Part shown: in pieces, positions 42,150 through 49,766 of the stretch
Layout of the letters: every line of letters starts with the position of its first letter
Position numbering within the stretch: the stretch's first letter is position 1
Source: Endozoicomonas sp. NE40
GTDB taxonomy: Bacteria; Pseudomonadota; Gammaproteobacteria; Pseudomonadales; Endozoicomonadaceae
Reading direction: 5' to 3'
Length of the DNA: 64,000 bases
Assembly: GCF_040549045.1 (NCBI RefSeq)
Contig: NZ_JBEWTB010000002.1
Span: 4,514,501-4,578,500 of the forward strand
Notes under the pieces: generated by a model
What the model was told of the DNA's origin: nothing
Databases searched by the model: none
The model's input: only the letters and a program-made list of their open reading frames with translations
Made by a program: the position numbers and the translations under genes

Positions 42150-44507
42150 ATGAAGCGATCATTGTTGTCTTTGCTGATTGGCTCGATGGCCTACGCGTCA
42201 GGCGCCAACGCATTTGTTGTGTCTGATATTCGAATCGATGGCCTGCAAAGGGTATCAGCAGGTACGGTTTTTAATTCACTACCTATCGAAGTGGGTGACG
42301 ATGTACTGTCTCCGCAGATTGCCGAAGCAGCCAAGTCGTTGTTCCGGACCGGGTATTTCAACGATATCCAGATGGGGCGTGATGGTGATGTCCTGGTGGT
42401 CTCTGTGGTCGAGCGTCCTTCCATCAGTGAGATCAAAATTGAAGGTAATAAGGCGATCAAGACCGATGACCTGATGAATGGTTTGCGTTCCTCGGGGTTG
42501 TCAGAGGGCGAGATTTTTCAGCAGGCTACGCTGGAAGCGATCCGTCTGGAGCTGGAGCGACAGTATGTTTCTCAGGGACGTTATGGTGCCAGTATTTCTG
42601 CCGATGTTGAGGCTTTGCCACGCAATCGGGTGAAGCTGACCATTAACGTTAAAGAAGGAAAGGTCGCGACCATTCGGCATATTAATGTCGTCGGTAACAC
42701 CGTATTCCCTCAGGATGAAGTGCAGGGTCTGTTTGAGCTGAAAGAGACAGGCATGTTCTCTTTCTTTGGTTCCAGTGACAAGTATTCCCGGGAAAAACTC
42801 TCCGGTGATCTGGAGCGACTGCGTTCGCACTATCTGGACCGTGGCTATATCAACTTCAATGTCCGGTCTACACAGGTTTCTATCAGCCCGGACAAACAAA
42901 GTGTATTTATTACCGTTAACATCGATGAAGGTGAAAAATACACCATCAATGAAGTGAACCTTTCAGGCGACCTGATCATTGGTGAAGAAGAAGCACGTAA
43001 CCTGGTACTGGCGAAGCCTGAGCAGACATTCTCCCGTCGTGTGATTACCACTACGGAAGAAATCCTAAGTCGCCGACTGGGTAACGAAGGTTATACCTTT
43101 GCCAATGTTTCGGGTATTCCAACGCCGGATCATGAAAATAAGACCGTTGACCTGACGTTCTTTGTTGACCCTGGTCGCCGTGCTTATGTACGCCGTATCA
43201 ACTTCTCCGGTAATACCAAAACGGAAGATGAAGTGCTGCGCCGCGAAATGCGCCAGATGGAAGGCGGGTCTGCCAATACTGAGAATATTGAGCAATCCAA
43301 GGTGCGACTGGAGCGTCTAGGCTTCTTCCGTCAGGTGGATGTGGAAACTCCACCGGTACCGGGAAGCAGTGATCAGATTGATGTGAACTATACCGTAGAA
43401 GAACAGCCCTCCGGCAGCATTACTGCCAGCGTGGGTTATTCTCAGTCTGACGGTCTGCTGTTGGGTGGTTCTGTCAGCCAGAGTAACTTCCTGGGTACCG
43501 GTAATAACGTGTCGGTGGGTCTGAACAAGAGTGACGTGAGTCAACTCTATAACTTCAGCTTTACTGATCCTTACTACACAGTTGATGGTGTCAGTCGTGG
43601 CTTTGGCCTGTATTACCGTACCTATGATTACGATGACTCTGATATCTCCAGTTACGCTGCTGACACCTGGGGAACGGATGTACGCTTTGGCTATCCGATT
43701 TCCGAGACGCAGTCGATCAACTTCAGCGCAGGTGTGGAAGGTACCAAGATTTCAACAGGCACTGATACACCACAGTATATTCGTGACTATATCGCCAGTG
43801 AGGGTAACCAGTTTACCAATGTTCAGGGTACTATTGGCTGGTCAGAATCCGAGTTGAACCGGGGCCTGCTGCCAACCCGAGGTTATTCCCAGAGTGCTTC
43901 AGCCCAGGTGACGATCCCCGGTTCGGACGTGACATTCTACAAGCTGAATTACCGGGCGCAGTACTTCCAGCCACTGACCAAGAGCCTGACTGCCCGCTTT
44001 GCAGGTCGCATTGGTTACATTGGTGGCTACGGCAGTACGGATGACATCCCATTCTTCGAACACTACTACGGTGGTGGTTTCGCTTCTGTCCGAGGCTACA
44101 AGGATAACACCTTGGGACCTAAGGCAAAGGAGTATAACGGTAGCAGTTATAACTCCATTGGCGGTGATGTCATCTTTGAAGGTACGGCTGAAATCCTGTT
44201 TCCGATGCCGTTTGTATCGGACCAGCGCTCAATGCGAACCAGTTTGTTCCTGGATTTTGGTAACGTCTTCGACACCAGTTGCAGTGGCAAGAAAAGCAGC
44301 TCGAACCCGGGTGTGGAGCCTTTTAGAGGCGATGACATCGTTGACTGCTACAGTCCTGACCTGAGTCAGCTGCGTTACAGTGTTGGTCTCGGTCTGACCT
44401 GGATTACTCCGCTGGGACCTCTGACTTTCAGTCTGGCCAAGGCGCTTAACGCAGAGGGTGAGGACGAAACTCAGGTGTTCCAGTTCTCTCTTGGTGCGCC
44501 GTTCTAA
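42150..44507 (+). CDS. bamA: Outer membrane protein assembly factor BamA
   Basis: A 785-residue Omp85 protein that inserts beta-barrels into the outer membrane. It has a signal peptide (about 1-21, ending SGANA), five POTRA domains (about 22-420, e.g. ISEIKIEGNKAIKTDDLMNGLRSSGL and RRINFSGNTKTEDEVLRREMRQMEGG), and a 16-strand barrel. The VRGY motif of loop 6 (GGGFASVRGYKDNTLGP) is intact, and the chain ends in phenylalanine (FSLGAPF), as needed for its own assembly. Full length. A hairpin follows the gene. Confidence 0.97.
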   Translation: MKRSLLSLLIGSMAYASGANAFVVSDIRIDGLQRVSAGTVFNSLPIEVGDDVLSPQIAEAAKSLFRTGYFNDIQMGRDGDVLVVSVVERPSISEIKIEGNKAIKTDDLMNGLRSSGLSEGEIFQQATLEAIRLELERQYVSQGRYGASISADVEALPRNRVKLTINVKEGKVATIRHINVVGNTVFPQDEVQGLFELKETGMFSFFGSSDKYSREKLSGDLERLRSHYLDRGYINFNVRSTQVSISPDKQSVFITVNIDEGEKYTINEVNLSGDLIIGEEEARNLVLAKPEQTFSRRVITTTEEILSRRLGNEGYTFANVSGIPTPDHENKTVDLTFFVDPGRRAYVRRINFSGNTKTEDEVLRREMRQMEGGSANTENIEQSKVRLERLGFFRQVDVETPPVPGSSDQIDVNYTVEEQPSGSITASVGYSQSDGLLLGGSVSQSNFLGTGNNVSVGLNKSDVSQLYNFSFTDPYYTVDGVSRGFGLYYRTYDYDDSDISSYAADTWGTDVRFGYPISETQSINFSAGVEGTKISTGTDTPQYIRDYIASEGNQFTNVQGTIGWSESELNRGLLPTRGYSQSASAQVTIPGSDVTFYKLNYRAQYFQPLTKSLTARFAGRIGYIGGYGSTDDIPFFEHYYGGGFASVRGYKDNTLGPKAKEYNGSSYNSIGGDVIFEGTAEILFPMPFVSDQRSMRTSLFLDFGNVFDTSCSGKKSSSNPGVEPFRGDDIVDCYSPDLSQLRYSVGLGLTWITPLGPLTFSLAKALNAEGEDETQVFQFSLGAPF

Positions 44508-44836
44508 TCGCTGTCGTTTGTATAAATTCAGGGGCTTTAATAGCCCCTGATTAGTTTCTAAACTATTATCCTGCTCTTGGAATGGGTGTAGAAATTTTGT
44601 CCTGAGACAGTTTTTTATTATTTTTTCAATGAGTTGCGAATATCTGGTTGATAAAGTGATGCGTTCTAGCGTCTTTTCATTATAATAACCATTTGCCTTA
44701 ATTCTGCTTATGCACGAAGCCTGAGAGGAATCTGCTTTGAACCGTTTTCAGGCGTCCGGGTATTGGTCGCCTCAGGCAGGGTCTGAATATCAGTCAGGCA
44801 ATAAGCACGTATATTATCTCAGGAATTATCAGGAGA
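44508..44836. other. bamA-skp spacer (329 bases, no gene)
   Basis: Contains a terminator after bamA (44529-44549) and the likely skp promoter. I looked for a sigma-E promoter (GGAACTT ... TCAAA) and saw no convincing match. Confidence 0.4.
44529..44549 (+). terminator. Terminator after bamA
   Basis: Perfect 8-bp stem CAGGGGCT / AGCCCCTG with loop TTAAT, 22 bases after the stop. A short T-rich run (ATTAGTTTC) follows. Confidence 0.65.
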
Positions 44837-45346
44837 ATGAGCTTGAAACAGATTGGATTGGCACTACTGGCTCTGGTCATGCTGGTACCTGCAGTTGAAG
44901 CTGCGGACATGAAAATTGCGGTTATTGATTCAGAGATGGCGGTGCTGGAGTCTGATGCTTCCAAACGTTACGCGAAAGAGTCTGAAAAGAAGTTTGCGCC
45001 TCGTATCAAACTGATTCAGTCTCTGCAGGAAGAGTTGCAGAAAATGGAAGCTGACCTTGAGAGAAACGCCCCGACCCTGTCCCAGACCCAGGTTGAAGCG
45101 AAACAGCTAGAAATGCGCCGAAAATATGAAGATCTGCAGATGCAGGATCGTCAGCTGCGCATGGACAAGAACCAGGCAGACCAGCAGGAGCTGGGCCAGC
45201 TGCGTCCGAAGCTGGAGAAGGCTATCGAAGAAGTCTCCAAAGAACAGAAATACGACATGGTTATCGAGCGTGGTGCTGTTCGTTATGTTAAGTCCGATTA
45301 CGACATTACCCGTCAGGTCATTGAACGCCTGAACAAGATGAAGTAA
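44837..45346 (+). CDS. skp: Periplasmic chaperone Skp (OmpH)
   Basis: A 169-residue trimeric chaperone that carries unfolded outer membrane proteins to BamA. It has a signal peptide (about 1-22, LALLALVMLVPAVEAA), followed by MKIAVIDSEMAVLES and a long coiled-coil hairpin (KESEKKFAPRIKLIQSLQEELQKMEADLERNAPTLSQ and the return helix). The ATG at 44837 is only 1 base from the AGGAG site; the TTG at 44843 has the ideal 7-base spacing and would give a start at MKQIGLALL. The true start may be the TTG. It is followed by lpxD after 4 bases. Confidence 0.93.
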   Translation: MSLKQIGLALLALVMLVPAVEAADMKIAVIDSEMAVLESDASKRYAKESEKKFAPRIKLIQSLQEELQKMEADLERNAPTLSQTQVEAKQLEMRRKYEDLQMQDRQLRMDKNQADQQELGQLRPKLEKAIEEVSKEQKYDMVIERGAVRYVKSDYDITRQVIERLNKMK

Positions 45347-45350
45347 TTCG

Positions 45351-46370
45351 ATGAAGCAGTCTTATTTCTACACCCTGGCTGAACTGGCAGACAGACTTGG
45401 AGCCAGTTTGAAGGGTGATGCCGGCAAAGTGGTTACAGGTCTGAACACGCTGCAGGAAGCCGGTGAGTCCGAGCTGGCATTTCTGGCTAATCCAGCATAT
45501 TCCCGCTATCTGGAAACCTGCCGGGCTGCGGCCGTCATCCTGTCACCGGCGTCGGCAGAAACATACGCCGGCAATGCTCTGGTTCTGGATAATCCGTATC
45601 TTGGTTATGCGCAGGCGTCGCACCTGTTTGAAACCGATAAAGGCCAGCCTGCCGGTATTGCTGAATCCGCAGTGGTCAGTCCCGATGCGCAGGTGCATGA
45701 AACGGCGGCTATTGGCGAAAATGTGGTGATTGAAGCCTGTGCGGTGATTGAAGCCGGTGTTCGTATCGATGCCGGGGCTGTGATCGGCCACGACTCCGTT
45801 ATCAGCAAAGACGCTCACATCTGTCGCAATGTTACCGTTTGTCATGGCGTGTTTGTTGGACAGCGAACCATTATTCATGCCAATGCGGTGATCGGGGCGG
45901 ACGGTTTTGGTAATGCTCATGCCGATGGTCAATGGCATAAAATTGCTCAGATAGGCGGTGTGGTCATTGGTGATGATGTCGAGATCGGCTCATGCACCTG
46001 CATTGACAGAGGGGCTCTGGGAGACACTGTGATCAAAAACGGTGCCAGATTGGATAACCTGATCCAGATAGCCCACAATGTGGTGATTGGCGAAAATACA
46101 GCGATTGCGGCCAATGTTGGCATCTCTGGCAGTACTGTCATTGGTAAAAACTGTACCATAGCGGGTGCTGCTGGTCTGGCTGGTCATATAACCATTGCGG
46201 ATAATGTACACCTTGGCGGTATGGCCATGGTGACCAAGTCGGTGTCGAAATCCGGTGCTTACGCTTCGGGTACGGGACTGATGGAAGCGGGAGAGTGGCG
46301 GCGCAACGCGGTCAGGTTTCGCAAGCTGGACGATATAGCCAGACGAATCAGGCTGCTTGAAAAACGTTAG
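45351..46370 (+). CDS. lpxD: UDP-3-O-(3-hydroxyacyl)glucosamine N-acyltransferase
   Basis: A 339-residue trimeric acyltransferase that adds the N-linked hydroxyacyl chain in step three of lipid A synthesis. It has an N-terminal uridine-binding domain (LAELADRLGASLKGDAGKVVTGLNTLQEA), then left-handed beta-helix hexapeptide repeats (ENVVIEACAVIEAGVRIDAGAVIGHDSVI...) with the catalytic His region LIQIAHNVVIGENTAIAANVGISG, and a C-terminal helix. Full length (E. coli 341). It starts 4 bases after skp with little ribosome binding site, so translational coupling is likely. Its stop codon lies inside an inverted-repeat element. Confidence 0.96.
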   Translation: MKQSYFYTLAELADRLGASLKGDAGKVVTGLNTLQEAGESELAFLANPAYSRYLETCRAAAVILSPASAETYAGNALVLDNPYLGYAQASHLFETDKGQPAGIAESAVVSPDAQVHETAAIGENVVIEACAVIEAGVRIDAGAVIGHDSVISKDAHICRNVTVCHGVFVGQRTIIHANAVIGADGFGNAHADGQWHKIAQIGGVVIGDDVEIGSCTCIDRGALGDTVIKNGARLDNLIQIAHNVVIGENTAIAANVGISGSTVIGKNCTIAGAAGLAGHITIADNVHLGGMAMVTKSVSKSGAYASGTGLMEAGEWRRNAVRFRKLDDIARRIRLLEKR

Positions 46371-46445
46371 GAGCTTGTCGGACCTAAGCGTCCGTAGCGA
46401 GGATTGCAACCGCAGTAGGACAGCCTTAAGTCCGACAGGCTACTA
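46368..46445. repeat. Inverted-repeat element overlapping the lpxD stop codon
   Basis: A 78-base palindromic unit. The left arm TAGGAGCTTGTCGGACCTAAG pairs with the right arm CTTAAGTCCGACAGGCTACTA at 18 of 21 positions. The centre is GC-rich (CGTCCGTAGCGAGG). The left arm begins with the lpxD TAG. It looks like a dispersed REP/MITE-type element rather than a terminator. Confidence 0.6.
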
Positions 46446-46488
46446 GCTACGGTTTAATGACCCGGATTAACCGTGATTTTTTACAGAG

Positions 46489-46511
46489 AGGCTGGAATTT
46501 CCAGCCTTTTT
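46489..46511 (+). terminator. Terminator between lpxD and fabZ
   Basis: The arms AGGCTGGA and TCCAGCCT enclose a 3-base loop and are followed by TTTT. It sits between two genes that are normally cotranscribed. Confidence 0.7.
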
Positions 46512-46597
46512 GTGTAAGTAAATGACTGTTTGGTTATTTGCTGTGTGCGCGCTTTGCTGTGTGATCTTTTTCAATTTAACAGTTGAGTCGACATTAC

Positions 46598-47038
46598 ATG
46601 ATCTCGATCGAGGAAATCAGGAAAATTTTACCCCATCGCTACCCCTTTCTGCTGGTCGATCGGGTACTGGACGTAGATCTTGAAAAAAATGTGATTGAGT
46701 GTATCAAGAACATTTCAGTCAATGAACCGCAGTTTAACGGCCACTTTCCGGAACATCCGATTATGCCCGGAGTGTTGCTGATCGAGTCAATGGCCCAGGC
46801 TGCCGGCATACTCGGTCACCAGATGAGAGCTAAAGATGTCGATGACCACAAGATTTATTATTTCGCCGGTGCCGATAAAGTGCGCTTTCGCCAGCCAGTG
46901 GTCCCCGGTGACCAGGTCAGACTGAGAGCTGAATTTATAGCGATGAAGCGTGAAATCTGGAAATTTTCCTGTGCCGCCTCGGTTGATGGTAAGATAGTCT
47001 GCTCTGCTGATGTAACCTGTGCAAGAAAGGAACTTTAG
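46598..47038 (+). CDS. fabZ: (3R)-hydroxyacyl-ACP dehydratase FabZ
   Basis: A 146-residue hot-dog-fold enzyme that dehydrates 3-hydroxyacyl-ACP in fatty acid elongation. Seen: ILPHRYPFLLVDRVLDVD, the catalytic His in FNGHFPEHPIMPGVL, and the catalytic Glu in LIESMAQAAGILG. The ATG at 46598 gives MISIEEIRK. A TTG at 46583 in frame would add 5 residues but lacks a binding site. It follows a terminator, so it probably has its own promoter in the AT-rich stretch 46512-46597. It is followed 2 bases later by lpxA. Confidence 0.95.
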   Translation: MISIEEIRKILPHRYPFLLVDRVLDVDLEKNVIECIKNISVNEPQFNGHFPEHPIMPGVLLIESMAQAAGILGHQMRAKDVDDHKIYYFAGADKVRFRQPVVPGDQVRLRAEFIAMKREIWKFSCAASVDGKIVCSADVTCARKEL

Positions 47039-47040
47039 TC

Positions 47041-47883
47041 TTGGCTGATTCCCATTCCAGCGACCTTTCCAGTTGTGCTACTGCCGATGATCAGCTGGCA
47101 GTACACCCTACGGCCGTTATTCACCCTGCGGCTATTGTTGATCCGACTGCCCGAATTGGTCCAGGCGTAAAAATTGGACCCTGGACCCTGATTGGACCCG
47201 GTGTAGAAATTGGTGAAGGAACCATTGTCCACTCCAATGTTGTTATCAAGGGGCCTACACAGATTGGCCGTAATAACCAGATTTTTCAGTTTTCCAGTGT
47301 TGGTGAGGACTGTCAGGACAAGAAGTTTGCCGGTGAGCCGACGCGTCTGGAAATCGGTGACAATAATGTTATTCGTGAAGGCTGTACCATTCATCGCGGT
47401 ACGATTCAGGATCATAGCCTGACTCGCATTGGCAGTAATAACCTGCTGATGGCTTATGTTCATATTGCCCATGACTGTATGCTGGGCGATAACATTATCA
47501 TGGCCAATAATGCGACACTGGCGGGTCATGTAAAAGTCGGTGATGGTGTTATTCTGGGCGGTTTTACGACGGTTCATCAGTTCTGTCATATTGGTGCCTA
47601 CAGTATGAGTGCTGCGCAGGCTGCGATTTTTAAAGATGTTCCTGCCTTTGTTATGGTCAGTGGCAACCCGGCCAAACCTCACGGGATGAACTTTGAAGGT
47701 ATGCGCCGCCGTGGCTATAGCCCCGAGCTGATTCGCACGTTGCGTAGCAGCTACAAGATTATTTACCGTCAGGGACTGCGAACCGCCGAAGCCCTTGACC
47801 GGCTGGAATCCATGCCTGCCTGCAATGAAGTGCAGCTTCTGATTGATTCACTGAAAGCCTCTACCCGTGGCATCACCCGATAA
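47041..47883 (+). CDS. lpxA: UDP-N-acetylglucosamine acyltransferase LpxA
   Basis: A 280-residue trimeric beta-helix enzyme, the first step of lipid A synthesis. It starts with TTG at 47041, with AAAGGA 9 bases upstream at the end of fabZ; no ATG fits. The N-terminus carries about 17 extra residues (ADSHSSDLSSCATADDQ) before the usual VHPTAVIHPAAIVDP. Seen: hexapeptide repeats, the substrate loop EPTRLEIGDNNVIREGCTIHRGT, the catalytic His in YVHIAHDCMLGDN, and GGFTTVHQFCHIGAYSM. A helical C-terminal domain follows. lpxB starts 28 bases later. Confidence 0.95.
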   Translation: MADSHSSDLSSCATADDQLAVHPTAVIHPAAIVDPTARIGPGVKIGPWTLIGPGVEIGEGTIVHSNVVIKGPTQIGRNNQIFQFSSVGEDCQDKKFAGEPTRLEIGDNNVIREGCTIHRGTIQDHSLTRIGSNNLLMAYVHIAHDCMLGDNIIMANNATLAGHVKVGDGVILGGFTTVHQFCHIGAYSMSAAQAAIFKDVPAFVMVSGNPAKPHGMNFEGMRRRGYSPELIRTLRSSYKIIYRQGLRTAEALDRLESMPACNEVQLLIDSLKASTRGITR

Positions 47884-47911
47884 TCACTGTGCAGTTAGAA
47901 AGGGATAGAGA

Positions 47912-49006
47912 ATGTCAAAACCTCTGACTTTTGCCATGGTGGCGGGTGAAGCATCGGGCGACCTTCTGGGCGCGGCCCTGGTTCGCGAGATTAAACGTCA
48001 TCACCCGGACGCACGTTGCTACGGTATCGGCGGTCCCAAGATGATAGCCGAAGGTTTTGAAAGCCTGTTTCCCATGGAACGGCTCTCGGTCATGGGGCTG
48101 GTTGAAGTGCTCGGGCGTTTGCGTGAATTGCTGGGTATCCGCAAACGCTTGCGGGAAACCTTTCTGCAGGATCGTCCGGATGTCTTTATTGGTATTGACG
48201 CACCTGATTTCAACCTGGCGCTTGAGCGTCATCTGAAAAGTAACGGCATTCCCACGGTGCATTACGTCAGTCCGCAAGTCTGGGCCTGGCGTGAAGGGCG
48301 GCTGAAAAAGATACGCCGTTCAGTGGATCACATGCTCTGTCTGCTGCCATTTGAGGCGGAGTATTATCAGGGGCATGATGTACCAGTCACTTTTGTTGGA
48401 CATCCGCTGGCCGATCAGGTCGCGATGGAGCCTGATCAGACTCAGGCCCGTCAATCATTGAATATTGCTGGCGATGGGCCGGTAATGGCTATTTTGCCGG
48501 GTAGTCGTAAAGCGGAAGTGGCTCGTCTGGCTGAGTTATTTCTGGATACTGCCCGTCAGGTTCACCAACAGATTCCATCCATTCGATTTCTGGTTCCTGC
48601 AGCGAACGAACGTCGAAAGCAGCAGTTGTTGCCACTTCTGGAAGGTTACCCCGATCTTGATATTGTGCTAACCGATGGCCGTGCCTCAGAGGTGATGGCG
48701 GCGTCAGACGCGATTCTGATTGCTTCGGGTACGGCTTCACTGGAAGCCGCCCTGCACAAGCGCCCCATGGTGATCAGTTATCGTATGGCAAAACTGAGCT
48801 TTGCAATTTTAAGCCGGTTGGTAAAAGTGAAGTATGTGGGATTGCCTAACCTGTTAAGTGACAGGCCAATGGTGCCTGAGCTGTTGCAGGATGATGCGAC
48901 CGTCGAAAATCTTACGAATGCCATGCTGAAAGCCTTGCAGGATGAAAACTGGCGTCAGGAAGTGACCGGTAATTTTTGCCGACATTCACCGAACCCTGAA
49001 ACGTGA
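47912..49006 (+). CDS. lpxB: Lipid-A-disaccharide synthase, frameshifted at the C-terminus
   Basis: A GT19 glycosyltransferase that joins UDP-diacylglucosamine and lipid X. The N-terminal part is normal: MVAGEASGDLLGAAL, GIGGPKMIAEGFESLFPMERLSVMGLVEVL, YVSPQVWAWREGRLKKI, FVGHPLADQV, LPGSRKAEV and the catalytic-region IASGTASLEAALHKRPMVISYR. As written it has 364 residues and ends NFCRHSPNPET. Removing one T from the TTTTT run near 48974-48978 restores FADIHRTLKRDASVLAWQAI... and a stop at 49065-49067. That gives 384 residues, the length of E. coli LpxB (382), and an 11-base overlap with rnhB. It is either a sequence error or a real lesion in an essential gene. Confidence 0.9.
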   Translation: MSKPLTFAMVAGEASGDLLGAALVREIKRHHPDARCYGIGGPKMIAEGFESLFPMERLSVMGLVEVLGRLRELLGIRKRLRETFLQDRPDVFIGIDAPDFNLALERHLKSNGIPTVHYVSPQVWAWREGRLKKIRRSVDHMLCLLPFEAEYYQGHDVPVTFVGHPLADQVAMEPDQTQARQSLNIAGDGPVMAILPGSRKAEVARLAELFLDTARQVHQQIPSIRFLVPAANERRKQQLLPLLEGYPDLDIVLTDGRASEVMAASDAILIASGTASLEAALHKRPMVISYRMAKLSFAILSRLVKVKYVGLPNLLSDRPMVPELLQDDATVENLTNAMLKALQDENWRQEVTGNFCRHSPNPET

Positions 49007-49056
49007 TGCCAGCGTTCTGGCCTGGCAGGCCATTCAATCTGTGATTGGGAAATACG

Positions 49057-49728
49057 ATGTCAGGTAATAGAAAGTCAGGCAGTGAAAATCATCAGGCTGA
49101 ACTGGATCTGTTTGCACAACCTTTGTTTGAACAATCTAAAGTTGCGGGACAGCTTGTTTGCGGTGTTGATGAAGTGGGGCGTGGGCCTTTATGTGGCCCT
49201 GTTGTTACGGCAGCGGTCATCCTTGATCCTGCCAGACCCATTGAAGGGCTGAACGATTCCAAGAAGCTGTCAGAGAAAAAGCGCGATGCCCTGTTTGATG
49301 AAATCAGGGAAAAGGCGCTGGCCTGGTGTATCGCCAGGGCGGATGTGGAAGAAATTGATGAACTCAATATCCTTCATGCCACTATGCTGGCCATGCAGAG
49401 GGCTGTTGCTGGCTTAAGCGTAAAGCCTGATCTGGCGTTGATTGATGGCAACCGTTGTCCGTCTCTTCCCTGTCGTGCAGAAGCGGTCATCAAGGGTGAT
49501 GGAAAAGTGCCGGAAATTGGTGCCGCTTCCATTCTTGCCAAGGTGGCAAGGGATCGTGAAATGGCGGAGATGGAAAGGCAGTACCCCGGTTATGGTATTG
49601 GCGGGCATAAAGGCTATCCCACTAAAGTGCATATGGAAGCACTGAAAAAGCTGGGGGCAACGCCTATACATCGTCGTTCATTTAAGCCTGTCAGGGAAGC
49701 GATCGAGAAAACCAGAACCCCGGTGTAG
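49057..49728 (+). CDS. rnhB: Ribonuclease HII
   Basis: A 223-residue enzyme that cuts RNA in RNA-DNA hybrids and starts ribonucleotide excision. The acidic active site is in VCGVDEVGRGPLCGPVV (Asp-Glu), with later acids in DLALIDGN and the AASILAKVARDREMAEME helix; the TPIHRRSFKPV end is typical. The ATG at 49057 follows GGGA at 7 bases; a TTG 4 codons upstream is less likely. The N-terminal 28 residues are an extra polar stretch. It overlaps the repaired lpxB end. The next core gene, dnaE, is 3.5 kb away behind an inserted gene on the other strand. Confidence 0.95.
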   Translation: MSGNRKSGSENHQAELDLFAQPLFEQSKVAGQLVCGVDEVGRGPLCGPVVTAAVILDPARPIEGLNDSKKLSEKKRDALFDEIREKALAWCIARADVEEIDELNILHATMLAMQRAVAGLSVKPDLALIDGNRCPSLPCRAEAVIKGDGKVPEIGAASILAKVARDREMAEMERQYPGYGIGGHKGYPTKVHMEALKKLGATPIHRRSFKPVREAIEKTRTPV

Positions 49729-49766
49729 GTCATGCCCATAATCTGGTTCTGAGTATTCACTCCCGG

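Noticed and set aside
44550..44836. Sigma-E promoter before skp
   Set aside because: Envelope stress control of skp is common, but no GGAACTT / TCAAA pair with the right spacing was found.
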